Made by a program: the position numbers and the translations under genes
The notes under the pieces: model-generated
Seen by the model: the letters and a program-made list of their open reading frames with translations, nothing else
Database searches by the model: none
What the model was told of the DNA's origin: nothing
Shown here: positions 23,470-33,649 of the stretch, one piece after another
How positions within the stretch are numbered: position 1 is the stretch's first letter
Layout: each line of letters begins with the position of its first letter
DNA from: Paracamarosporium sp. OC-R06-R3
Taxonomy: Eukaryota > Ascomycota > Dothideomycetes > Pleosporales > Didymosphaeriaceae
NCBI GenBank assembly: GCA_019828545.1
Contig: JACVRA010000044.1
Span: 1 to 64,000 of the forward strand
Length of the DNA stretch: 64,000 bases
Direction: 5' to 3'

Positions 23470-23976
23470 TGCTAAGGGTCGTTGTGTAGTGAGCTTCTTT
23501 TGTTCTATGGTTGGTATGGTAGAAGATGCAAAGCTTGGTGTGTAAACATGGCCGCGGATGCCGACTGTTGTGAAGCAAGAGCGACTTGACGCATTCCGTT
23601 TAGGGCAACTAGCGTGATCACGACGCGTTGCGGTGTCACGTTCTTTACACTCAGGTATAGAATATACATGGATCTTCGTAGTTTTTGATGTTGTGATGTG
23701 ATTTAGATTACAACTGTATAATCCTGCAAAGCACACCGCTCAATGTACGGGACAGAGCGTGAGCACTCTTACGCTCGACACAGATGACCAAGGGTCGTGT
23801 CGCCGGGTCTGTGCACCAAGCCAAAGCCTCCTGCAAGGCCATCAACCGTGAGGGGTATCAAAAGAAGACGCTATACAACCGAGTCCATGCGAGAGACCAG
23901 ATAACCAGGCCCAGAATGGTATAAGCCAAGGAGAACGCCTATAAATGCAAGACAGTACCAGGAACCAGCCCAGTTT
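23470..23976. other. Intergenic, BTB promoter side
   Basis: Lies upstream of the BTB gene (ATG 23469) and downstream of the next minus-strand gene (stop 23977). The BTB frame stays open upstream of its ATG, but a start further upstream has no support. Confidence 0.4.
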
Positions 23977-26004
23977 TTATAAGACCAAACCTTCCTGGGT
24001 CGGAACGTTTACATCCCACTCTTCCTCAGATCCAGCCGTCCGCCCCACAATGAACTTACTCCTCGTCATGGTCATGAAGTTTATGCTGCCAGTATAGATA
24101 TGGTCGTGGGCGATATGGTCCATGAGTGTCTCCACGCTACCATATATGCCCGTCACAGTGCCCTCTATGCTGCAAATGACGCACCCGAAGTTACACTTTG
24201 ATTCCTCACCTGCACTGTTTCGTCCGTCGGAGCTATAGCAGGTCTTTTTGACATGCGACTTTGCGAGGAAGGACCAGCGGTACCGGATTCCTGCTGCAGA
24301 AACCCGGATTGTCGTATCGATAATTGCCTCCTTTTTGTTCTTCTTAGTCGAGTGCGGGACGCTGCATGATGGCCCTTCGAATAGACAATGGCGACATTGC
24401 CAAACTTGGCTGGTGCTGAACATGCCTTCTGGTCTAGATGTGAGGGTAAGACCCTTAGTTGTATCTTCGCGGATTGTCCAGGCGCCTTTGCAGAAACCCC
24501 AGTAATTGTTATCTTTGCATGGGCGACCATTCATCATTTTCTCTTGGGCGGCGGTTGTAACGGTCGATCTAACAGAGGGTGTAATGGAGAGTTGCGATGA
24601 TGACGGGATAGGGCGGAGCCGATGCAACATATGCGTTGTGTCAATGTTAGATCGCCCGTCATCTGTAGGAAGGAGATGATTGCGAGAGCGACCGCGGGGC
24701 TCTGGTGATGCATTGCGGCTACCGCATGTAATGCTTGTAGGTGTGTAGGGGCGCTCCGATGTGAAGCTTGGTGTAAGAGAACGAGAATTCGAAGGACGCA
24801 TAGGAGAGTCCGCACGAGAATGGAATTGACGTACGGGAGAGTTCGTACGCGAAGACGTGAGGGACGAATTCTTTGATGAGCTCTTCAGTGCGTTGAATGA
24901 CCGGAATGGTGCTATAGCGTGCGTGGAGTTCGAAAAGGATTGGGTCGTTGGAGAAGCTGGTTCAGCAGGCGATGTTCCTGAGGCTCGTGATGAGGACCTC
25001 GAGTTATCGCGATATAGCGACGGAGGATTGGATGAACAAATCGTATGGTCTGAACCTATAGAGCTTCCAGCTGAGGTTGTTGACCACCTGGATACCATTG
25101 GTATAGATTGCTGGCGCTGTTCTTCAATCCATTTGTTCAATCGACAGTTATCGTCGCCATTAAGGGTTTTGTAATTGTAAGCGGGATACTCTATGTTCTC
25201 GCCTTTGGGTAACGGTGGGAGGTCCTTGAGTAATCGAAGTGCATGCTGATGAAGCATTTTGGTATCTCGTTGCGTTCCAGAGCCACCCCGGAGGACAGCT
25301 AATGTGTCTCTCTTCGAATCTTCCTCGTTACCAGTCAATTTTGCTAGCGTGTCAGCCCGATCGCCTTCTGCCCTCAGATTTTGGTACGTCGCGATAATAT
25401 TGTCAATGTCCTGCATGACAAGAGCCGGCTCTTGTAAAGTTTTCCGTTGTGGCAAGTAATGAAGCGCGGGTTGAAAAGTGTCACTTTTTGCTGCAGGCCC
25501 GGGGGACTGGATGCGGTTTTGAGTATTGGAGATAACCCTGCCTCTTCTATGTTCGTAAAAATACCGGACTAGAAGGGAAGGGAGTCCGGTGTGCGAATCT
25601 CCATTTGCAGAGTTGCTAACTGCATCGGGAAAAGACACATCTAGGATGGGATCAGAAGATGCAATCTGCGAGGCTGGTATTGAAGTAGGCGAGCCGTGCA
25701 CGTCACTAGGGAGGTCAATCGTGGCGGAAAGCGTACAGCGCGAGGGCCTTTGCAGGAGCATCCTCTGTTTCAGTTCGTTTAAAGCATCGATTGCCGCTTT
25801 GCGATTTGCGACCGCAGCACATTGCAGCTGTTTGAAATCAAGCACTACATTTTCATATTTAGAGGCGAGCTGTAGCTTCATGACTATATCCGTCTGTATT
25901 ATTACGGCGATATGGAGTAGGCGGTCGCGTGCGGTAGCTGTTATGCTGTTAGAATAGGTGTCGCTTGGTTGCGGACTTCGGAGAATGTGGAGGGAACGGA
26001 CCAT
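23977..26004 (-). CDS. Conserved fungal protein, disordered Ser-rich middle and Cys/His-rich C-terminal domain
   Basis: Intronless reading frame of 675 aa; function unknown. The start ATG at 26004 is preceded in frame by a stop three codons before. A 5' exon is possible, and an internal Met before KLQLASKYENVVLDFKQL may be the real start of the conserved part. Residues about 40-80 look helical. About 330-520 is Ser/Thr/Pro/Arg-rich and probably disordered (SRTNSPVRQFHSRADSPMRP). The C-terminal 170 residues hold a domain found in many filamentous ascomycetes: NYWGFCKGAWTIRED, VWQCRHCLFEG, GIRYRWSFLAKSHV, FGCVICSIEGTVTGIYGSV, LMDHIAHDH. The paired CxxC and terminal His suggest zinc binding. I know no assigned role. 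Confidence 0.75.
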   Translation of the reverse strand: MVRSLHILRSPQPSDTYSNSITATARDRLLHIAVIIQTDIVMKLQLASKYENVVLDFKQLQCAAVANRKAAIDALNELKQRMLLQRPSRCTLSATIDLPSDVHGSPTSIPASQIASSDPILDVSFPDAVSNSANGDSHTGLPSLLVRYFYEHRRGRVISNTQNRIQSPGPAAKSDTFQPALHYLPQRKTLQEPALVMQDIDNIIATYQNLRAEGDRADTLAKLTGNEEDSKRDTLAVLRGGSGTQRDTKMLHQHALRLLKDLPPLPKGENIEYPAYNYKTLNGDDNCRLNKWIEEQRQQSIPMVSRWSTTSAGSSIGSDHTICSSNPPSLYRDNSRSSSRASGTSPAEPASPTTQSFSNSTHAIAPFRSFNALKSSSKNSSLTSSRTNSPVRQFHSRADSPMRPSNSRSLTPSFTSERPYTPTSITCGSRNASPEPRGRSRNHLLPTDDGRSNIDTTHMLHRLRPIPSSSQLSITPSVRSTVTTAAQEKMMNGRPCKDNNYWGFCKGAWTIREDTTKGLTLTSRPEGMFSTSQVWQCRHCLFEGPSCSVPHSTKKNKKEAIIDTTIRVSAAGIRYRWSFLAKSHVKKTCYSSDGRNSAGEESKCNFGCVICSIEGTVTGIYGSVETLMDHIAHDHIYTGSINFMTMTRSKFIVGRTAGSEEEWDVNVPTQEGLVL

Positions 26005-27842
26005 CTCCTACACGGACAATGTTTCCGAATCGCACTTCTTCGGCGGAAAATCGAAAACCCAATTGAAGCTCCGCAGTCTCAAGAGAAATCTGCAATTGTT
26101 TCCCTTCGTCTTTCTCGAATGCATTATAATGCTGTGATCTTCTCTTCTGTACGTTTGCGGCTAGTTCGGCCGCGCCATGAAAAGCTGATATGACAGCAGC
26201 AACAGCAGCGAGAACCTATTTGCGTAGTGGATTTAATCAGCCTCAGGTGATCGCATAGAGATTCGTGCTCTAGGTGGCTGTGCACCGGTCCGCGATGATG
26301 GCAGAACATACCTCCAACTCGGCCGCAAAGTCCATTTGTTTGGTGGCCTTGAAGCTTTGACTCGACTCAGGCTGATGCTAATGTCTCATGAGAGATGAAA
26401 TCTGGCCTCTGGGAACGATGTTTGAGTTCGCATAGACTGGGAAACATCAAAGAGATTGGAAATAGGCGAAACGTGTGATTACTCCATATTGTACTAGTAT
26501 CTTTAGCTAGTGTACTGCGGCAGCGGAGCTGTTTGATGCTGCACTTTCAGAGTGCTTAAAACTGAAGGTGACAAGCATCGCTTCGAAGAAAGGGACATAT
26601 AGTTTAAGATACAACGTGCGTTGTAAGACGATTCTCAGCTCCATCCGCACTATCGGTCTACGAAGAACGGTCATATTGACGGCCTGATCCACCTAGGGCT
26701 TTATGAACGGCGATTGAGATCGGCCGTACGACCATGCAAAGCGGTGCTGTGATCTATACATGTAGTTCTGCGGCCCGACAGGGGCTGTGTTGGTCGTGCT
26801 TTTCATTCGTGGTGGTCGTATAGCTCGGCATTGAGTCGATACTGACTATCTTACAGTTAGACTAGCCTCCTTGTAGACCTATAGCCTAATTTTTGCACTT
26901 ACGCGGAGAAGGAAGCAGGGTTGTTGCATGCTGTGAACCGCTAGATTAGGAATCGGAGAGAAAATGAAGACTAGAAACTGAGGGCTAGGGCCCGGATCGC
27001 TGAGTTTAGATCCAACGTTTAGTTACCGAAGTGCGGAAAATCTATCCCGCAATGCGGGTCGCCGGGATGATCCTCTTGGAGAGTTATTGATCTGATTTTG
27101 AAAGTCTCGGAATGGAATTGCTTACGTGCCACATCCTGCACCGCGCTCTAGCCACAGACAACAACGCTGTCAGGTCATCTTCCATTAATGACAAGAGCAC
27201 CCACGTCACATTTGGATCAGAAATCCAGTAATACCAACAACCATGTCCTTTGTATTCTTTGACTGCGCTATGCCGCGTGTGAGGACGGACGAATATACTT
27301 GCTGAGACCACCGACCCAGCCTATGTTTATTCTGCCCACAACGTGCAACATGCAGTATGCTTCGCAAAAAGGCCCTATGATTTTGGTTTCGAAGGTTGAT
27401 AACTTGACGGATCGATCAGTATGTCATTCGCATTGTAGGCTAGTCTCTTGATATGAACAAACAACCCCGAATCATCTGAAATTGCGAAACATGGCGGAAA
27501 GTCGCCTTGGTATCTAAAGCCAACCTGAAACACTTGAAGACCCTATTTTTAAACCCGCGCTGCGGTTTTTGAGAAGAGAGTGCACTGGGCACGTGCGACA
27601 TTGCGCATAAACATAATACTTAACCTGGGACCGGACGTGTGTCGACTATCCGCCAGAGCCGCGCATCATCTTGAACCGCTCCCAGAAACGTGCGAGGCAA
27701 AGCTCTCTGAGCATGCCGTGCAAAAACAACCCAGTGTGTAACAGCAGCACTGCTGATGTGAACGCCGGTGCGCCATGCTATGACAAACAATAAAAAAAAA
27801 GCTTCGAGCGAAAACAAAAGAAAAGGGCAAGGGCAAAGAAGC
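26005..27842. other. 1.84 kb intergenic, no gene seen
   Basis: Upstream of the gene starting at 26004 (minus) and downstream of the gene ending at 27843 (minus). The longest open frames are about 75 codons and carry no motif. No tRNA or transposon fragment recognised. Confidence 0.4.
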
Positions 27843-29827
27843 TTAAGCATCCACCAACTGCACTCTCTGACTTCTCCGGTTCTTTAACTCCACGAGCGTC
27901 GGCGTAAGCGGCTTGTTGCCGCCCACAAACCTCCCTGGAGTCAGCCCTCCGTCAGGACTCCTCACCCCCGCGGTCCCAGGGCTAAGTAATTTGTCGGGTG
28001 ATCTTGTAGCCCTCGACACCGAAATCGACCGTGCAACGCCGACTGTCGCCTGCGCATCTGTCCCGAAACGCTCAACCACGGATTGTGGATTTGACGTTGT
28101 AAGGACAGTGTGCGATCTTGTGCGGCTAATTCTTGGGCTGTGGGACGATGCCGGTATAGGCGTGGGTTCCTGCGGTGCTGGAGAGGTGGCACTTGCGGGG
28201 TGGGACCGGAGTGCAGATGCTTTGGTGACGGTGGAGGGTTGGCGTTGGATGATCTCCCAAACAGGTTCTTCATCTTGGACGTGTGGCCGCCAGAGCTTTG
28301 GTGGGGCATTGGGTGTGGCGACGATGGTGATTACCTCGGTGTCAGAGTCAAAGCTGCGGTCTGAGGCGGGGCTTGAAGTACGTGAGAGCGAGGGAGTGTC
28401 GGGGTAATCTGTCTCTTGCACAACCTTTTTGGTAGGTTGGGAGGGGAAGTTTGGCTGGGCTGGTGAGGTGGCTGGTGCGGTTTTCGAACGTTGTAAAGGC
28501 CGCGGTCGGTTTGCAATAACATGAGGCGACGGTGCTCTACTGGTATTTGCGGACGGGAATAGAGAAAGCTGACCGGACGGAGATTTTGAAGGCAGGCTAG
28601 GTGATGTTGCTCGTCGGTGCAGTCCATCTTGAGACTGACGCTCATTGCCCTGGACCGTGCATTAGAGATTAACAGACAATCAGTCCTGAGCGAACCACGT
28701 ACCTTTGCAGAGAATCCGTTTAGTGGTTTCACTTTGTCTGCATTGCCTTGCCGTCTTTGCAAAAGAGATGAGGAAGTGTTCGTGGTCTGTGGTTGGAGCA
28801 GACCGCTGAACATGACACTATATCGTTCCATGTGTACGTCAGGTATATCTATATCGAGTAGTGGTTTGTCATTAGGCATCTGGGGTGACGTGGCTTGTGA
28901 AGCTCCGGAGACGGTCACCGAAGGAAGTGCAGTAAAACTCTGGGTGGGTATTTGAGGTCTCGGACTGAGCGCGAAGCGTGATAGTGGTGACTTGACCTTG
29001 CCCGAAGAAGCTGATCCAGCAGTCAAGGCTCTCGGTCTTGTGTCTGCCGTAGGCTGTGCCTGTCCCTTGTGCACCTTGCGGGATGGTCTAATATCTGATT
29101 TGAAGGTGTATGTTGGTGATGATTTTGCAGCAGCATACTCCTCTTGCGCAAGTGATCGTGAGTCTATAGAGTCAGCGTCCTGGTGGTTATCCACATGTGC
29201 AGAGTGGACTGCTTTTGCTAATTGATAGAAAGTTTCCTTGCTCTGCCGGGGCGGCGGAGCCGTCTTTTTGAAGATTGATTTCCATCGGCTAATCTTAGGC
29301 TTTGTTGTTTCTCCACGACCTTCGTCCGCTTTCGGAGAAGAATCCGGAGACTGGTTGTTGGAGGAGATCTGGGTGATGGTTCCTTGATTTTGTGTGACGA
29401 AATCGGTCGAGTGAGGCACGTTCCAGTTCTGAGGAGCCATGGTGGGACTTCCAAGGGCGATGCCGATGATGCCTTCTTGTTCGGAAAGCTGCGCAGTATT
29501 GAGGGTCGTGGTAGACTTTGTAGGCGATACATAGGAAACATCTGGGTGTGGATCACCCGGGTGTTGGGCAGGTATCACTTTTTTGTGGAACAGCGTTGAG
29601 CGATCACCTGGTCCGCTAGCGGTCCTGGGCCGTTGCAGCATCTCGGGTTCGGGAGTTTCAACTCTGTCCTCTGCTCGTGTGACAGGCGTAGCTGCCTTTA
29701 ATCTGTCGACCTCAACAGCTGAGAGGGTGGGCTGTGGCGCTGTGTTGCCTGCCTCCCGTTGGTGCGTTTCCTTGAGCCCGCCTTTGAGCATTCGGAAAGA
29801 CCTCGATCTTCCCAGCATCCTGGCCAT
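27843..29827 (-). CDS. Long disordered protein, unknown function
   Basis: Exons are 29827-28703 and 28649-27843 (643 aa), joined across a 53-nt GTACGT...CAG intron; the two reading frames only make sense together. The start is the ATG at 29827 in a GCCATGG context, giving MARMLGRSRSFRMLKGG; the open frame continues upstream only to a non-ATG codon. Almost the whole protein is Ser/Thr/Pro/Gln-rich and probably unstructured. Short, more ordered islands are SRWKSIFKKTAPPP, ETFYQLAKAVHSA, LDIDIPDVHMERYSVMFSGLL and EEPVWEIIQRQPSTV. The island ending MERYSVMFSGLL recurs in fungal regulatory scaffold proteins as I recall, but I cannot name the family. No catalytic motif seen. Confidence 0.7.
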
Positions 29828-30867
29828 GGCGGTTTCAAAAGCGTTGTTAGTTGGTGTCAATACCTAGTTCGGTTGATGGATGAAGGAGCGACAGGAGTGG
29901 AGTGATGGACGGGTAAGGAATGGACGGCTCTCGCAGAGAACCAAAGCAAACACAACGAAAGAACAGAGGGTGGTGTGAAGGAAGTGCAGAGGGCAGAGGG
30001 AAATTGTCCATCGCCACAGCTGCGACGGGACACGAGCATCCCGCCTATCGGGAGGCGGTTCATGCTGTGCTAAGCCGCGTAGGCGTCAGGACCAGATTGC
30101 ACAACTGAGGGTCGGCGGGGACGAGGGAATGGGGCAGAAGCAGGATCCAGCAGGGCGTTGGATTGGCTGTGCCGTCGAGTAGCGGGACACTTGCAACAGC
30201 GGGCGACCTTGCAATCGACTGGGGTGGAGCGTCTCGAACTTCCGACGTGGTGGGGACGTAGCAGACAAGGCGGTTGTTCTGGCACGCACGGGCCCCCGTT
30301 TCATAGACGCTCCCGTGCGCAATTTCGCTTTTCGACAGACAGAGACAGACACTGGCTGCGTCCGAAATGAAGCCAGACGCCAAACAGCAGCCTTGGGCGG
30401 AAATGACGTCGAGCGAGCGCGAGGTCCCGCTCTCACATAGCCAAGATTACGCGCGAAACTGGGGCCATGTTAGTGGTGACAGTCCAGTGCATCGCAAGAT
30501 TAACCGCGCGAGGTAGCATGTTGCGCCGTGCATGCGGCTAAAATCTCCAGCGATCGAACATCTTACCGCATTACTTCGAGACGCTCTCGACTCCCAGGAT
30601 GGACTGTAGGCCATAATCACAGGCCAATTGGCCTCTATACCAAAAATGGGCACCTCTGCGCAATTCTACCACGTTCGCGCAAAGTCACAGTGCAAGCGTT
30701 TCCTGATGTAGAATGTTTCTCTAGTTAGACTCCCCTAGCTTTAACACTGCTGACCCTCCATCCCACAGTATCTGCTTGAAGCGAGAGCTTCATGCGGCTG
30801 AATACCACGTGGGAAAGGCAAAACAAAAGGAGAAAGCGAAAGACAAGGCGCATCTAACCCTTTGAGC
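29828..30867. other. 1.04 kb intergenic
   Basis: Promoter side of the disordered-protein gene (ATG 29827, minus) and 3' flank of the AAA ATPase gene (stop 30868, minus). The 29.9-30.4 kb part has overlapping open frames on both strands, explained by GC-rich composition rather than coding. Confidence 0.4.
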
Positions 30868-33226
30868 TCAGGCGTCAGCCAACGACTTCCCCGGCCGCCA
30901 TCCTGCATATCGAGCGGCTTCTTCTGCAAGCGTACGTGGAGTATGCTCTGCTAGTGCCCTGTCAAAGTGACCCATGCGCACTTCAGCAGGACCGTCGGCA
31001 TCTCGCTGAAGGAGATCCGTCTTAGCAAACTCCACAACCTCTGCGCATAAGCCCTTGATATCCGCACCAGTGCTGCCTTCAGTTTTGGTGGCCAAAACAT
31101 CGAGATCGACGTCTGCCGCAAGCGGCCACTTCCTAGTGTGGATCTCAAGAATCTGCCTCCTTGCTTCCTTGGTAGGAAGCCCGATATGGATATGCACGTC
31201 AAACCTCCCGACGCGGATTAGTGCTGAATCTAGGATATCAGGCCTGTTGGTCGCCCCAATAATAAATACGTCCTTGAGTGCTTCAATGCCGTCCATCTCA
31301 TTCAACAGCGTGGTAACGACGTTGAGACCACTCTCTTGTGTCTTATCGCGCGATTTGCCAATCGAGTCAATCTCGTCGAAGAATATAATGCAGGGCTTTG
31401 CGGCACGAGCTCGGCGGAAGACGTCTCGGATCGCCCGCTCGGATTCTCCAACGTACATCTTAATGAGCTCGGAGCCTTTGACGGCAAGGAAGTTTTGGTT
31501 GGATTCTGTAGCGACGGCTTGGGCAATCAGGGTTTTCGCGCAACCGGGCGGCCCGTACAATAACACTCCTTTGCGCGACTGTGGAGCGCCAAATTTGAGG
31601 TCGAGATCTGGAAACTACGGGAAACTTAGTCATAGGTCTACTCATGTCACCCTAATCGGAATCTGGAATTCTCATAACTTACCTTGTAGGGACGGACAAC
31701 GATAGATTCGAGGAGTGATCGGACGTGTTCTACTCCAGCGATGTCATGCCAGTTGACCTTGGGCACTTCAATGATGCTGTCCTTGAGGACTGATGGTTGA
31801 ATCCGACCAAAAACAGCGTCAAAATTCTCCTGCGTTACAAAGTCTAACTTTTCAAGGGCTTCATTCATCGTATCCTTTGCCTCTTCGCTTAAGGAGTCAG
31901 ACACTTGTTCATCAAGATGACCCCTTGCAAGCCGGCAGAGATTGTCGATATCGCGCCCCACGAAGCCATGGCATCTCTCGGCCAAAGTTGTCAAGTAAAG
32001 GTTTGAATGCTCGAGCTCTGGGCAAATCTGCCGTAAGATGTCTTCTCTCTGCTTAACGTTCGGTGGAAACACTTCAAGCTCAATACTCAGTCCTTTCTGA
32101 GATCTTAGACGAGCATCAATATCGTATAGGCTACGAGCAGCAGCAGCTACCACGACCTTGGTGTTAGAAAGCTTCTCCAACTCTTTCTGCATTCGACCCA
32201 CTAGACTCTCCGCCTTCTGTACGAACTTATCCAGGTCATCGATCAAGATGAGAGAGGGTTGGTGCTTGAGAGCAGCATCGAATACATCGTTGGATAAGGC
32301 CATAGCTTGTTCCTTCCGATTGGCGGTAAGCCATTCGTCGTCTATTTTGTAGACCTTACGCCAAGATGCCTCAGAGAGTCGCTCGAGTAGCATAGTTTTC
32401 CCGCAGCCTTCAGGTCCGTGCAAAAGGAATGAGGTGGGGCCTCGAAGACGAGCATTTGACCTTGGAAAAGCAGGACTTGAGATGGAGGTGAGCTTCTTGT
32501 TGATGATGTTGATATGGTCGGAAAGTCCGCCAATACCAGTACCGTCAAGGTATAAGGTGGCACTAGGGGCTACTGTAGCAGTGGTATTGAGCGAAGGCAT
32601 GTTTGAGAAGATCACATCAGAATTTTGCGGATGGAACACCAAGGGCTGTTGTACGTCCAGATCGGAAGATACATTAGTTATTGTCATGCGCAATTTGGAA
32701 CCCGATGACAATGATTTGGGTTTCTTCTCCACGTCGAACGCGCAATCTGGTATTACGATTTCCAGATCCGCTGGATAGTGTAAGTACCAATGTTGGGAAG
32801 ACGACCTGGGGTGTGCTTACTTAGTGCAGCTTTCGTCCAATAAGTCAGCTCATCGGTCGTAGAGTATCTCTTGAGCGCATCTGAAGAATGTGAAAAGGCA
32901 ACCTCGACCGATGCAACAGGGCTTGGGGTTTCATGAACCTTCTCGATGAAGATGGCATCGGTCAAAGCTAGCTTGTACTTCTCCCGCAGTAAATCGGAGA
33001 CCTTGGCTATAGGCTTGTTGCCTGGATTAGTCTGTTGAGCAAGCCAGGCTAGAGCAAACCCAAGATATCCTTTGGCAGTACTCAGGCGGATGCGATCTCC
33101 AGCGGTAAGGCCAAGATTCTTGAGTTCTTTTGCCGATAGATGGACACGGAACGTTGCTTGGTCGAGGCTGCTGCTTCCAGAAGTGCGTTCCAATGGACGC
33201 AGCGTGAATGGTGTCGCAGCCGTCAT
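30868..33226 (-). CDS. AFG2/SPATA5-like double AAA ATPase
   Basis: Exons are 33226-32821, 32770-31683 and 31614-30868 (746 aa; yeast Afg2/Drg1 is about 780). The start is the ATG before TAATPFTLRPLERT; no earlier in-frame ATG exists in the open frame. An N-domain with FRVHLSAKELKNLGLTAGD and NPGNKPIAKVSDLLREKYKL is followed by AAA-1 (Walker A GPEGCGKT, Walker B LILIDDLDKF) and AAA-2 (linker VPKVNWHDIAGVEHVR, Walker A GPPGCAKT, Walker B IIFFDEIDSIG, IGATNRPDILD, arginine region IRVGRFD). AAA-1 lacks the DE Glu (DD-L-D), so it may bind but hydrolyse ATP weakly. Afg2/Drg1 releases shuttling factors from cytosolic pre-60S ribosomes. PEX1/PEX6-type assignment was considered but the N-domain fits Afg2 better. 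Confidence 0.85.
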
Positions 33227-33649
33227 GGCCTGGTCTTTTTGGGGGTGATAGATGTGCTTGAGTTGACTCAGAGCCTCAGTACTGGAACCGATCGTATCCG
33301 AAAATCTGCGCCTGGGTTGACTCAGAGCTTTAGTACCAGAATGGATAGTATTCTGTTTGTGGCACAACTGTCGTTATTACCACAAATTCATTACTTATTA
33401 CCCAACAATAGTGCACGCTCGGTGGGGAATTTTTTGGCGATGACGGGTGATGACTAAGCCGGGTGAAGCTTCCAAAAACTTTGTATGGACATTGGCCGAC
33501 ACGGCGAAGAGTGCAATGTGATCAGGGACACCAATTGATGCCGCCGCCGCGCCCAACACGATCTCTGCGGCCATGGCACCCCCCGAGGACCTCTTCCCAC
33601 GCGCGCTGGGCGTCAAACGGCTTCCGCGACGAGAGAAGAGGTCGACGCG
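33227..33649. promoter_or_regulatory. Divergent promoter, AAA ATPase / zinc-finger gene
   Basis: Separates the minus-strand AAA ATPase (ATG 33226) from the plus-strand zinc-finger gene (probable ATG 33650). An ATG at 33573 opens a 26-codon frame (MAPPEDLFPRALG...) that stops at TGA 33651-33653; it could be a uORF. Confidence 0.4.
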
